Part shown: piece by piece, positions 1 through 7,968 of the stretch
Position numbering within the stretch: the first letter of the stretch is position 1
How the letters are laid out: every line of letters starts with the position of its first letter
From: Planctomycetota bacterium
GTDB taxonomy: Bacteria; Planctomycetota; UBA1135; UBA2386
Assembly: GCA_016793305.1 (NCBI GenBank)
Contig: JAEUHU010000039.1
Coordinates: 1 to 14,786 of the forward strand
Length of the DNA: 14,786 nucleotides
Direction of reading: 5' to 3'
Position numbers and translations under genes: made by a program
The notes under the pieces: generated by a model
Database searches by the model: none
What the model was told of the DNA's origin: nothing
Seen by the model: the letters and a program-made list of their open reading frames with translations, nothing else

Positions 1-324
1 GACAACTCCACCATCAAGGTGCACGTCGAGTCGTGCACCGAGGTCGGCAACGCCGGCAAGCCCGGCATCCAGGTCCTCTACATGGGCAACATCGTCTGCT
101 TCGAGCCCCTGATGGCGGCGAAGCTCGCCTACCAGGCGAAGAAGGCCGGGCAGACCGAACTGCTGCTGAGCGACCGTTCGTGGATCCAGCACCAGGACCA
201 GTTCGTGAAGCTGTTCCTGGTCACCGCGCCGAAGCCTGCGGTCCGTGTCGAGGTGAAGACCCGCTCGAAGTCGAAGCCGGTCGTGAAGACCTACGACCTG
301 CCGTTCGCGCTCGACGAGGAGTGA
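1..324 (+). CDS. C-terminal part of an unrecognised protein (5' end outside window)
   Basis: The reading frame is open from the first base of the window and stops with TGA at 322-324, giving 107 visible residues; the true start lies upstream. The G/C-rich third positions match the neighbouring genes, so it is real coding sequence. The visible part is hydrophilic, with no membrane segment. It holds two cysteines (in ESCTEV and NIVCFE), a Lys/Ala-rich helix-like stretch (MAAKLAYQAKKAG), then a basic segment (VKTRSKSKPVVKTYD) and an acidic end (ALDEE). I do not recognise the family and assign no function. A GTG at 19-21 could act as an internal start, but nothing supports that over read-through from upstream. 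The next gene starts 47 bases downstream on the same strand, so the two may share a transcript. Confidence 0.75.
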   Translation, partial: DNSTIKVHVESCTEVGNAGKPGIQVLYMGNIVCFEPLMAAKLAYQAKKAGQTELLLSDRSWIQHQDQFVKLFLVTAPKPAVRVEVKTRSKSKPVVKTYDLPFALDEE

Positions 325-371
325 GCGAGTCCTCGCTCCCCGATCCACGCCTGACCCCTCGCACACCGACC

Positions 372-1115
372 ATGCCCGCCCCTGCCAATGTCGTCGCCGC
401 AGTGCGCGGCTGGTTCGAAGCCCTGATCACCGCCGACGCCGCAGCGCTGGCGCACGTCGCCGTGCCGCACCCCGAGCTGCCGAGCCTCACGGCGCGGCGT
501 GTCGATCCCGGCACCGCCGCCCGGCTGCGCGCCGAGCTCGAACGCCCGCAGATCCGCATCCTGCCGATCGACGACGAACGCTCGCTGGCGCAGGTGTACC
601 TCGGTGGCACCGTGCAGCTGCTGCCGCTGCAGAAGCGCGGCGAGTCCGTGCGCATCGATGCTCGCTATGCGATCGCCTCGGCCCACGCCGACGACGAGCC
701 GCGGCGGGCGGCGCGCGCGTTCTACCGGGCGCTGCTGTTCCGCGACCTGGCGACGCTGACCGAGCTCGCGTTCGACGCGCGCGGCGTCGAAGTGCTCGCG
801 GACGGCAGCGGTCCACCGGCCGGCGAACAGGGCCAACTCGAGCTCGTCGTCGACATGCTGGCGCTCGCCGAACTCGCCGTCGGCGAACCGTTCCGCACCC
901 CGAGCGGCGTGCAGTTCGTCACCGACCGCCACCGCGAGATGGGCATCCGCGTGTTCGCGGGCCTGACCCCGGACGGCGAGATCCCGTTCCTGCTGCGCCA
1001 GCGCGACGGCGCCTGGAAGGTCATCCCGTTCCACTTCGTGCAGGCCGTCGCCTTGTCGCGCGGCGCCGTGCTGCGCCCCGCCGGCGAGCAAGGCGGCAAC
1101 CAAGGTCGTCCATGA
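372..1115 (+). CDS. Hypothetical protein, probable tandem NTF2-like/SnoaL-like fold
   Basis: This encodes 247 residues from ATG at 372 with no signal peptide or membrane segment, so it is probably cytoplasmic. Two halves have a similar layout. Each opens with an amphipathic helix of the type seen in NTF2-like (SnoaL/DUF4440-type) proteins: VVAAVRGWFEALITADAAAL near residue 7, and RAARAFYRALLFRDLATLTE near residue 115. A strand-rich portion follows each. The second half ends with LLRQRDGAWKVIPFHF, like the closing strands of NTF2-like domains where a Trp is followed by a short hydrophobic run. I infer the fold from this pattern only. Such domains can bind small ligands or act as protein-interaction modules, and no catalytic residues can be named. 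No Shine-Dalgarno site is visible upstream. The stop overlaps the next start (ATGA at 1112-1115), indicating translational coupling. Confidence 0.75.
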   Translation: MPAPANVVAAVRGWFEALITADAAALAHVAVPHPELPSLTARRVDPGTAARLRAELERPQIRILPIDDERSLAQVYLGGTVQLLPLQKRGESVRIDARYAIASAHADDEPRRAARAFYRALLFRDLATLTELAFDARGVEVLADGSGPPAGEQGQLELVVDMLALAELAVGEPFRTPSGVQFVTDRHREMGIRVFAGLTPDGEIPFLLRQRDGAWKVIPFHFVQAVALSRGAVLRPAGEQGGNQGRP

Positions 1116-2365
1116 GCGCCTACCGCACCTTCCGTCGCGACTCCGCCCCCGCCGGCCTCGACTTCTCGGTCGAGATCCCGCACGACTGGCGCGACCTCGA
1201 GATCCCCCGCGAGGACGTCGATTTCGACGACGCGACCAAGTTCGCGCCGCTGGCGATGCTGATGGCACCGTACGCGGCGATCCTCTGCACCGTCGCGGCG
1301 CGCCCCGCCTACGCGAGCGGCACGCTGGCGCAGTGGCTGCAGTTCGTGGCCCGCGAGAACCAGCTCGAGCTCGGCGACGTCGAAGAGCAGCGCCTCGGCG
1401 CGCTCGAGGGCGTCGGGGCGTGGGGCATGCAGAACGACGGCGGCACGGTGCTGCGCTCGCGCATCGCCGTCGCCGAGGACGGCGACCGCCTGCTGGTGGT
1501 CGTCTGCATGGCGCCGAACGAGCTGTGGAACGCGGTGGCGGAGCACTTCGTGCGCATGCTGGCGACGTTCACGCTCGCTGCTCCGCGGGGCCGCAAGGTC
1601 GACCTGGCGCCGCCGGACCTGCCGCTCGCAGCGAACACCATGGCCGTGCAGGCTGGCGCGGCGACCAAGGCGAAGCCCGAGCCGGAGACAGCACGCGGGC
1701 CGCTCGCGATGCCGACCGGCCCGGACCAGGACGGCGACGACCTGGAGGACCAGGAAGAGCCGTGCCTCGCCACGCGCTGCGCCCTCGCGACGACGATGGC
1801 GACGTTCGAGCCCGAGCACGAACGCAACGTGCAGCTGCGCGAACGCGGTGCAGGCTTCGTGCCGAACGTGCTCGACCACCACGACCAGGAACTGTGGGCG
1901 ACGCTGGCGCCCGCAGCGCTCGGTGGCACGCTGCGAGTGCCGTTCGGCTGGTTCGTGCTCGACGACGGCAAGCGCACGTTGGTGTTCGACGGCGACGGCC
2001 ACACGCAGGTCAACCTGGTGCGCACGTGGCGCGAAGGCCGCACCGACGACGAGATCCTGGCCGGCAAGGTCGCAGCGCTGCAGCAGCAGTGGCCGACGAT
2101 GCGCCACCTGCGCACCGAGGTGAACGGCCAGCAATGCCTGCTGGTCCGCGATGCGGTGGTCGACGGACAAGCGATCGAACAGGCCTACCTGCTGCGCTCG
2201 GCCGGCGACGGGCTGGTGCTCGAGGTGCGCGTCACCTCGTCGCCGGCGACGTTCTCACGCGCCTGTGACCTCGCCCAGGTGCTGCTCGGCCACCTCGAGT
2301 TCGCCGACGATGCGTCCATCGGCGAAGCGGAGCGGGCTCAACTGCCCAGCGCCGGCCAGCCGTAG
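1112..2365 (+). CDS. Hypothetical protein with two Mog1/PsbP/DcrB-like halves
   Basis: This encodes 417 residues, starting at an ATG that overlaps the preceding stop; a weak AAGG lies 6 bases before it. There is no signal peptide. The N-terminal half (about residues 13-165) opens with GLDFSVEIPHDW. The C-terminal half (about 268-400) opens with GGTLRVPFGW. Both match the 'short strand, Pro, x, Trp' opening of Mog1/PsbP-like domains (DUF1795, DcrB-like). The second half continues with the usual pattern: QVNLVRTW, a helix, a strand carrying a 'NGQQCLLVRDAV' turn, then a hydrophobic strand and a final helix. A charged, Pro- and Asp-rich linker (about 190-225) separates the halves. Proteins of this fold occur as lipoproteins, photosystem factors and type VI secretion accessory proteins; nothing here identifies which role applies. 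The function is unknown, but with the upstream gene it forms a clear two-gene unit. Confidence 0.8.
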   Translation: MSAYRTFRRDSAPAGLDFSVEIPHDWRDLEIPREDVDFDDATKFAPLAMLMAPYAAILCTVAARPAYASGTLAQWLQFVARENQLELGDVEEQRLGALEGVGAWGMQNDGGTVLRSRIAVAEDGDRLLVVVCMAPNELWNAVAEHFVRMLATFTLAAPRGRKVDLAPPDLPLAANTMAVQAGAATKAKPEPETARGPLAMPTGPDQDGDDLEDQEEPCLATRCALATTMATFEPEHERNVQLRERGAGFVPNVLDHHDQELWATLAPAALGGTLRVPFGWFVLDDGKRTLVFDGDGHTQVNLVRTWREGRTDDEILAGKVAALQQQWPTMRHLRTEVNGQQCLLVRDAVVDGQAIEQAYLLRSAGDGLVLEVRVTSSPATFSRACDLAQVLLGHLEFADDASIGEAERAQLPSAGQP

Positions 2366-2381
2366 CGACCAGATTCCGGAC

Positions 2382-2395
2382 ACCGGGGGGCCGGT
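2382..2395 (+). terminator. Small G+C hairpin after the 1112-2365 gene
   Basis: ACCGG at 2382-2386 and CCGGT at 2391-2395 form a perfect 5-bp stem around a GGGG loop, 16 bases after the stop codon. No T-tract follows, so if it ends transcription it does so weakly or with Rho. It may only be a chance palindrome in GC-rich DNA. Confidence 0.2.
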
Positions 2396-2410
2396 ATGCA
2401 TGTTGCGCTC

Positions 2411-2417
2411 GAGGAAG
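2411..2417 (+). promoter_or_regulatory. Shine-Dalgarno site for the 2422 gene
   Basis: GAGGAAG lies 4 bases before the ATG at 2422. It is the only clear purine-rich ribosome binding site in front of a major gene in this window, and it supports the choice of 2422 as the start. Confidence 0.6.
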
Positions 2418-2421
2418 CCCC

Positions 2422-5094
2422 ATGCAAACGAAGCCATCCCTGGATCGCCTGCTCGCCATCGCGGCGGGCATGGCACTCGTCGCCACGCTGTCGGCCCAGT
2501 CGCCGAGCCTGACGGCAGCCGTGTCGCTGCCGGACATCCCCCTGCTCGGCGCGGCGGCCGGCGGCCAGTACCAGGCTGCCGCGGCCCTCGGCGGCGCCAC
2601 CACGCTGGTCGTCTTCGCCGACGAACGCGCCGGCGACTTCGACATCTTCGGCCTGCGGGTCGACGCCGGCGGCCAGCCGGTGGACGCAGTGCCCTTCTCG
2701 ATCACGCGTGCCCCGGGCCACCAGACTGCACCGAAGGTGGTCTGGAACGGCCAGCAGTGGCTGTGCGTGTACGAGAGCGAGTACGACCCGGGCAGCGGCT
2801 ACTTCGCGACCCAGGTGCGCGCCCAGCGCGTGTCGAGCCAGGGTGTCGTGCTCGATGCCGAACCGCTCGTGGTCGGTGCCGACGACACCGGCCTGGACTT
2901 CGCGGTCGCCAGCGACGGCGTCGGTTGGGCGGTGCTGTGGGCCGGCCAGTCGGCGGGGACCAGCGACGTGCGGGCGAGGCGCGTCACCAACACCGGCACC
3001 GTGCTCGATCCTGGCGGCGTGCTGGTGCAGGCGAGCCCCTACTCGCTCGTGTTCCAACTCGGAGCGGCGTTCGCAGGCGGCAACTACCTGTTCACCTGGT
3101 ACGACAGCCAGGATCAGGGCCGACGCTTCAGCCCGAGCCTGGCCCCGGTCGACCCGACGGCGTTCTCGCTGTGGTTCGGCAACGACGCGGTGGTCGGCAA
3201 CGGCACGCACTTCCTGGCCGCCTGGAGCCGGCCGACCCCGACCTTCACCAACGAAGTCGTGGTGCAACGCTTCACCGGCGGCATGGTGCCGGTCGACCCG
3301 GTGCCGCTCGTCGTCTCCGACGCCGCGAGCCCGAACCCGGCCGACGTGCGCGCCGCCTGGACCGGCGGCCGGTGGCTGGTGTCCTGGACACAAGCGGCGT
3401 GGGACGCGCGCGTCGCCAGGATCGGCGCCACTTCGGGCGTGCTCGACCCAGGTGGGGTGACGATGCTCGACCAGAGCTCCGGCGCGTTCTACGGCGCCCA
3501 GCTGGCGGCCCTGCCGGGTGGCGGGGCGCTGTTCACGTGGCACGAGGCGCGCGGCCTCACCGCGAACGACGTCTACGCCGGCACCCTGGCGACGAACGGG
3601 GTCCCCGGCCCGGAGCGTGTGCTGTCGCTCGGCTTCGAGGCCCAGAAGCAGCCGCGTGTCGCGAGCGGCGACGGCATCGCCCTGGTCACGTTGGTCGGCG
3701 AGCAGGCGAACGCGTCGCGCATCCTGGCCTGGCGCATCGACGCACTCGGGCGCCCGCTCGACAGCAGCCCGATCGTGGTCGCGACGGCCGCACACGTGCA
3801 GCTGCAGAACGGCGGTGCGGCGTGGAACGGTTCGCACTTCCTGGTGGTCTGGGCCGATGCCGCTGCCGGCCAGGTGAAGGCGCAGCGGCTCGCCGCCGAC
3901 GGCACGTGGCTGGACCCGCAACCGATCGCGGTGCAGCCGGGCTTCGCCCCCGACGTCGCCGCCGCCGGCGGCGACTTCCTGGTCACCGCACTGCGTTATC
4001 CGTCGTATCCGCAGTTCGTCTACTCGTACGGGGTGCGCGTGCGCAGCGACGGCTTCGTGCTCGACAACAACCCGCTGCTGCTCGGCAGCAGCTTCGCCAC
4101 CGGCGCGCGCGTCGTCGAACTCGGCGGGCGCTGGCTCGTCGCGACCGAAGTGCACTGGAGCCAGTTCCAGAGCCAGGCGAGCATCAGCGTGCACTTCGTC
4201 GACCCGAACGGAGCCGTCACCACGGCCGGAGCGATGGGCATCCTGACCATGCAGGACCGCGGCGCGCTCGACGTGGCGAGCTCCGGCACCAGTGCCTTGC
4301 TGGTCGCGCAGACCGGCAGCAACTGGACCAACGCCGACGTGCTCGTGCAGCGTGTGCTGCCGGACGGCAGCATGCCGGCCCCGATGCAGTCGATCACGCC
4401 GGCCCCGAACGGCCAGTCGCGCGCCAGCGTGCTGTGGAACGGCAGCGAGTACGTGGTCACCTACGAGACGCTGCAGAGCAACGTGTGGAACTACGACTTC
4501 GAGCCGGACGTGCACGCCGTGCGCGTCAGCGAAGCCGACGTGCCGCGCGACCCGGCCGGCCTGCCGCTCTGGGCGAGCGAAGACCACGAACGACGCGCCG
4601 ACGGCGACGGCTTCGGCGGCGGCAAGGCGCTGCTCGCGGCGCCCGTGTTCGACGAGGGCTTCGGGACGATGCGGGTGCAGGTGCGCGTGCAGCGGCCGGA
4701 CGGCGTGATCGACTTCGGCATCGGCACGCCCGGGTGCGAAGGCTGGCACGGCATCGACGTCTCGGCCGCCCCGGTGGCCGGCTCCAGCACCTTCACCGTG
4801 ATCGTCGATCGCGCCCCGCCGAACGCGGCGTGCGTCACGGCGGTCGGCGTCGTGCCGCACGGTGGCCTGTTGGAACCCGGACTCGGAGTGCTGCTGCACT
4901 TCGACCCGGCGCTGTGTGCGCTGTTCCCGGCGTTCGGCGATGCCGAAGGTCGCGCCATCACCCCGCTGGCGATCCCGGCGAACCTGCAGGGCTTCGCCGC
5001 AGCCGTGCAGACGTTCGTACAGTGGAACGGACCGTGCTCGCCGTCGCCGTCGAACCTGAGCACGAGCCCTGCCCTCTGGCTGACCGTGCAATGA
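2422..5094 (+). CDS. Secreted 14-repeat propeller-type protein with C-terminal PGC module
   Basis: This encodes 890 residues. A signal peptide (basic TKPSLDR, then LLAIAAGMALVATLSA) is predicted to be cut after Ala25, leaving Gln26 first. Residues about 45-762 contain roughly 14 imperfect repeats of about 51 residues. The theme is [W/G]NG.xWLVxW..., then V.AQR[VL]...G.VLD..P..V; good examples are VVWNGQQWLCVYE, AAWNGSHFLVVWAD and VLWNGSEYVVTYE. Fourteen such units would suit two seven-bladed beta-propellers. From residue 762 a separate module starts (VIDFGIGTPGCEGW, Cys772) and runs to the end (PALWLTVQ). It resembles the C-terminus of the 820-residue protein encoded at 11599-14061. The protein is probably extracellular or cell-surface and may bind ligands or other proteins; no catalytic site is seen. 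A clear Shine-Dalgarno site supports the start. Confidence 0.85.
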   Translation: MQTKPSLDRLLAIAAGMALVATLSAQSPSLTAAVSLPDIPLLGAAAGGQYQAAAALGGATTLVVFADERAGDFDIFGLRVDAGGQPVDAVPFSITRAPGHQTAPKVVWNGQQWLCVYESEYDPGSGYFATQVRAQRVSSQGVVLDAEPLVVGADDTGLDFAVASDGVGWAVLWAGQSAGTSDVRARRVTNTGTVLDPGGVLVQASPYSLVFQLGAAFAGGNYLFTWYDSQDQGRRFSPSLAPVDPTAFSLWFGNDAVVGNGTHFLAAWSRPTPTFTNEVVVQRFTGGMVPVDPVPLVVSDAASPNPADVRAAWTGGRWLVSWTQAAWDARVARIGATSGVLDPGGVTMLDQSSGAFYGAQLAALPGGGALFTWHEARGLTANDVYAGTLATNGVPGPERVLSLGFEAQKQPRVASGDGIALVTLVGEQANASRILAWRIDALGRPLDSSPIVVATAAHVQLQNGGAAWNGSHFLVVWADAAAGQVKAQRLAADGTWLDPQPIAVQPGFAPDVAAAGGDFLVTALRYPSYPQFVYSYGVRVRSDGFVLDNNPLLLGSSFATGARVVELGGRWLVATEVHWSQFQSQASISVHFVDPNGAVTTAGAMGILTMQDRGALDVASSGTSALLVAQTGSNWTNADVLVQRVLPDGSMPAPMQSITPAPNGQSRASVLWNGSEYVVTYETLQSNVWNYDFEPDVHAVRVSEADVPRDPAGLPLWASEDHERRADGDGFGGGKALLAAPVFDEGFGTMRVQVRVQRPDGVIDFGIGTPGCEGWHGIDVSAAPVAGSSTFTVIVDRAPPNAACVTAVGVVPHGGLLEPGLGVLLHFDPALCALFPAFGDAEGRAITPLAIPANLQGFAAAVQTFVQWNGPCSPSPSNLSTSPALWLTVQ

Positions 5095-5134
5095 CCGCGG
5101 CGGCGCGCGAGCTGGAACGCATGCCGGGCGCTGC

Positions 5135-5140
5135 TACCCT
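5135..5140 (+). promoter_or_regulatory. Possible -10 box for a leaderless transcript of the methyltransferase gene
   Basis: TACCCT (pattern TAnnnT) ends exactly 6 bases before the ATG at 5147, and no Shine-Dalgarno site is present. A -10 element at this distance would place the transcription start at or next to the A of ATG. No convincing -35 box is visible; CTGGAA at 5112-5117 is the nearest candidate at 17-bp spacing. Confidence 0.35.
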
Positions 5141-5146
5141 CGCGCG

Positions 5147-6289
5147 ATGCCCCCGACGTTCGAACTGTTCGCTGCCTGCCAGCCAGGCCTCGAGCCGCTG
5201 CTGATGGCAGAACTGCAGCGACTCGGCCTCGAGTCGACGCGCGTGCCGGGCGGGGCGAGCTTCCGCGGTGACGCGTCGACCGCGCAGCGTTGCGGACTGT
5301 GGCTCGGCACCGCGAGCCACGTGCTGCTGCGCCTCGCCCAGTTCCCCTGCCGGGCGCTCGGCGAATTGCAGCGCAAGGCCGCCGACCTGCCGTGGCGCCA
5401 ATGGCTGCGGCCGCAGGTGCCGCTGCAGGTGCGCGCCACCACCCGCGGCTCGCGCATCTACCACACCGGCGCCGCCGAGGAGCGCATCGGGAACGCGATC
5501 ACCGCCGCGTTCGGCCGACCGCTGCCGGGCGCGCACCCCGACGACGACCTGGTCGCACGCGTGCACGCGCGCTTCCGCGACGACGTCTGCACACTGTCGC
5601 TCGACACCACCGGCACGCCGCTGCATCGCCGCGGCTACCGGCTCGACGGTCGCAAGGCGCCGCTGCGCGAAGACCTCGCCCACGCACTGCTGCTGGCCGG
5701 CGGGTTCGCCGACGGCGATGCACTGCTCGACCCGTTCTGCGGCTCGGGCACGATCGCGATCGAGGCCGCGGGGCTCGCGGCGGGCCTCGCACCCGGGCGA
5801 TTGCGGCCACCTCCGCTGCAGCATCTTGCCCTGTTCGACGCCGATGCGTGGCCGAAGAACGTCGCTGCGCCCCCTGCGCACCGGCCGCAGGCCAAGGTCG
5901 CCGGCAGCGACCGCGACGAAGGGGCCGTGGCCGCGGCGAAGGCCAACGCCGAACGCGCCGGCGTCGCCGCGTGGATCGACTTCCAGCATGCCGCCCTGGC
6001 CGCGCAGCCGTGGCTGCAGGAACACGCCGCCCCCTCGCAGGGGCTGCTGGCCAGCAACCCGCCGTTCGGCGTGCGCGTGGGCAAAGGGCCCGATCTGCGC
6101 CCGCTCTACCAGACGCTCGGCAACCGGGCCGCGCGGCTCGGCGAGGGCTGGCGCGTGGCGTTGCTGGCCCACGACCCGCGGCTCGTGCGGCGCACCGGCC
6201 TGCCGCTGCAGGCCGCGTTCAGCACGAAGCACGGCGGCCTGCCGGTGACGGCGCTGGTCGGCCGAGCGGTCGCGGCAGCCGACGGCTGA
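5147..6289 (+). CDS. THUMP-domain class I SAM-dependent RNA methyltransferase (RlmL/YpsC-like)
   Basis: This encodes 380 residues. It probably forms N2-methylguanosine in 23S rRNA using S-adenosylmethionine, as the RlmL N-terminal module and Bacillus YpsC-type proteins do. The N-terminus (FELFAACQPGLEPLLMAELQ) is the ferredoxin-like start typical of the family. A THUMP region spans about residues 50-160. RGYRLDGRKAPLREDLAHAL near 165-183 is the conserved lead-in to the catalytic domain. Motif I is DPFCGSGTIAIEAA (Asp195-Gly201) and the catalytic motif IV is NPPFG (Asn304-Phe307), the N-[PD]-P-[FY] form used by exocyclic amino-group methyltransferases. Length is normal for the single-domain form; the RlmK half fused in E. 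coli is absent. The exact target base cannot be read from sequence. It stands alone between secreted-protein genes. Confidence 0.93.
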   Translation: MPPTFELFAACQPGLEPLLMAELQRLGLESTRVPGGASFRGDASTAQRCGLWLGTASHVLLRLAQFPCRALGELQRKAADLPWRQWLRPQVPLQVRATTRGSRIYHTGAAEERIGNAITAAFGRPLPGAHPDDDLVARVHARFRDDVCTLSLDTTGTPLHRRGYRLDGRKAPLREDLAHALLLAGGFADGDALLDPFCGSGTIAIEAAGLAAGLAPGRLRPPPLQHLALFDADAWPKNVAAPPAHRPQAKVAGSDRDEGAVAAAKANAERAGVAAWIDFQHAALAAQPWLQEHAAPSQGLLASNPPFGVRVGKGPDLRPLYQTLGNRAARLGEGWRVALLAHDPRLVRRTGLPLQAAFSTKHGGLPVTALVGRAVAAADG

Positions 6290-6380
6290 ACGAGCCGGCC
6301 GCGCCGACGGGTGGCCCTTGTGCCGGGCCCCGCTCCGGCGACACTGCCCGGGCCCTCTCCCGCCTGCCCTCCCCCGCGCG

Positions 6381-7934
6381 ATGCTCCGTTCCGTTCTCCT
6401 GCGTGCGCTCGCTGTCGCGGCGCTGTTGGTGCAATTCGTCCCCGCTCAGGACGAAGGCAAGCTGCTGAGTGGCTTCCAGAAGGCCTTCGCGCCGCCCCCG
6501 AAGGGCAAGCCGTTCGCCGAGCGGCAGGCAGCCCTGCGGGCCGTGGCCGATCTCGACTCCGGCAAGGCCGCGGAAGCGCTGGTCGAAGCGTGGGTCGTCG
6601 TCGACGCCGAGCTGACCCAGGTCGACCTCGAGCGCGACGCGGTCACCATCGAGCTCGCCGACATCGAGGCGATGGTCGACAAGAAGACCAACTCGCTGCC
6701 GACCGACAAGTTCGAGCGCGCGAAGGAACTGCGCGGCAAGAACGAGACGTTGCGCCAGCGCGCCGACGAACTGCGCGAACTGGTGGCCGCCCTCGGCACC
6801 AGGATCGCGGCGCTGCAGCGCCGCGACAGCGTGCTGTGGTTGCTGCAGCGCGTCTGCAACAACAAGAAGCTGCCGGCCCCGGTCAAGGTCGCGTCGGGCA
6901 AGGCGATCGGTGCCGCCGCCGGCGAGGTGCTCGAAGAGCTCGCCGCCGCCCTGCCGAAGGCCAAGGAACCCGCCGACGTGATCGTGCTGCTCGACGCGTT
7001 CGGTGCCGCCGGCAAGACGGCCTCGGCGTTCGCGCAGCCGGTGATCGCGCTGCTCGACCACAAGGAGGAAGGCGTCGCCGAACGTGCGGCCCAGGCCCTG
7101 GCGAAGCTCGCGGTGCCCGAAGCGATCGCGCCCATGCTGAAGCTGCTGGCGCGCGCCACCGGGCAGACGCGCACGCGTGTGGTCGCCGCCCTCGAGGTGC
7201 TGACCGGCCAGCAGTTCGGCGGCAACGTCGCGGCATGGCAGTCGTGGTGGCAAGCCGAGAGTGCCGCCTTCAACGCCGGCGGCAAGGAACTCGGCACCGG
7301 CACGCCGACCAAGCGCAGCGTGCACGACGACCTCTACTACTTCGGGATCCCGCAGGACACCTGCAAGTCGATCCTCTACGTGATCGACTGCTCGGGCTCG
7401 ATGACGGCGAAGGTCGCGCTGAAGACCACCGGCACGAGTGCCGGCGGCAAGACGCCGGAGACGACGCGGCTCGAGGCCTGCAAGGCCGAACTGATCCGCG
7501 GCCTGTCGCAGCTGCGCCCCGAGCAGAAGTTCGCGATCATCTGGTACCAGGAGACGCCGCACATCTGGGAGCCGAAGATGCAGCTCGCGACCAAGGAAAC
7601 GGTGATGCGGGCGCAGCAGTTCGTGAAGACGCTGCAGCCAGGCTCGAGCACGAACATCCACGACAGCCTCGAGATGGGCTTCCGGCTCGCCGGCCGCGGC
7701 GGCAAGGACAAGTACTACGCGCTCGACCTCGACACGATCTTCCTGCTGACCGACGGGGCGCCGACCAGGCCCGACGGCCAGCTCGACTCGACCGACAAGA
7801 TCCTGGCGAGCTGCCGCACCTGGAATCCGCTGCAGCGCGTGATGATCCACTGCATCGCGATCGGCCGCGACCTGAACGTGGAGTTCCTGCAGAAGCTGGC
7901 GGCCGAGAACGGCGGCGAGTTCAAGCAGTTCTGA
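6381..7934 (+). CDS. Secreted coiled-coil / HEAT-repeat / von Willebrand A domain protein
   Basis: This encodes 517 residues from ATG at 6381. An in-frame GTG at 6318 would give a longer product but would place a charged, Pro-rich stretch before the signal peptide, so 6381 is preferred. The signal peptide (MLRSVLLRALAVAALLVQFVPA) is predicted to be cut after Ala22, leaving Gln23 first. About residues 77-155 form a charged, heptad-like coiled coil. About 160-300 are helical HEAT-like repeats, ending in TGQQFGGNVAAWQSWW, a planctomycete-type motif. From about 328 there is a VWA domain with a complete metal-ion-dependent adhesion site: Asp336-x-Ser338-x-Ser340, Thr424, and Thr457-Asp458 in LLTDGAPT. 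Such domains bind protein partners through a divalent metal. The role is probably surface or periplasmic adhesion or complex assembly; the partner is unknown. The next gene starts 34 bases downstream. Confidence 0.88.
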   Translation: MLRSVLLRALAVAALLVQFVPAQDEGKLLSGFQKAFAPPPKGKPFAERQAALRAVADLDSGKAAEALVEAWVVVDAELTQVDLERDAVTIELADIEAMVDKKTNSLPTDKFERAKELRGKNETLRQRADELRELVAALGTRIAALQRRDSVLWLLQRVCNNKKLPAPVKVASGKAIGAAAGEVLEELAAALPKAKEPADVIVLLDAFGAAGKTASAFAQPVIALLDHKEEGVAERAAQALAKLAVPEAIAPMLKLLARATGQTRTRVVAALEVLTGQQFGGNVAAWQSWWQAESAAFNAGGKELGTGTPTKRSVHDDLYYFGIPQDTCKSILYVIDCSGSMTAKVALKTTGTSAGGKTPETTRLEACKAELIRGLSQLRPEQKFAIIWYQETPHIWEPKMQLATKETVMRAQQFVKTLQPGSSTNIHDSLEMGFRLAGRGGKDKYYALDLDTIFLLTDGAPTRPDGQLDSTDKILASCRTWNPLQRVMIHCIAIGRDLNVEFLQKLAAENGGEFKQF

Positions 7935-7954
7935 GCCTCGCCCCGGGATCGCGG

Positions 7955-7960
7955 TAACGT
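7955..7960 (+). promoter_or_regulatory. Possible -10 box for a leaderless transcript of the CRTAC1-like gene
   Basis: TAACGT (TAnnnT) lies 8 bases before the ATG at 7969 in the 34-base gap after the VWA gene, again without a Shine-Dalgarno site. The gene may therefore have its own promoter rather than relying only on read-through. No good -35 box is seen; it would fall around 7932-7937 (TGAGCC). Confidence 0.35.
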
Positions 7961-7968
7961 GCGACGCG

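Noticed and set aside
2338..5091. A 917-codon open frame on the minus strand opposite the 890-residue gene
   Set aside because: Its translation is His/Arg/Ala-rich low-complexity sequence with no signal peptide or motif. It is the expected antisense shadow of a gene with strong G/C third positions.
2151..5204. A 1017-codon plus-strand frame overlapping several genes
   Set aside because: Extremely Arg-rich and without domains; it is a shadow frame of the 890-residue gene, which has a signal peptide, repeats and a Shine-Dalgarno site.
6322..6339. GCCGG...CCGGC inverted repeat after the methyltransferase gene
   Set aside because: Only a 5-bp stem with an 8-base loop and no T-tract; expected by chance in DNA this GC-rich.
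6318..6380. GTG at 6318 as an alternative start of the VWA protein
   Set aside because: It would add 21 Pro/Arg-rich residues in front of an otherwise standard signal peptide; ATG at 6381 fits export better.
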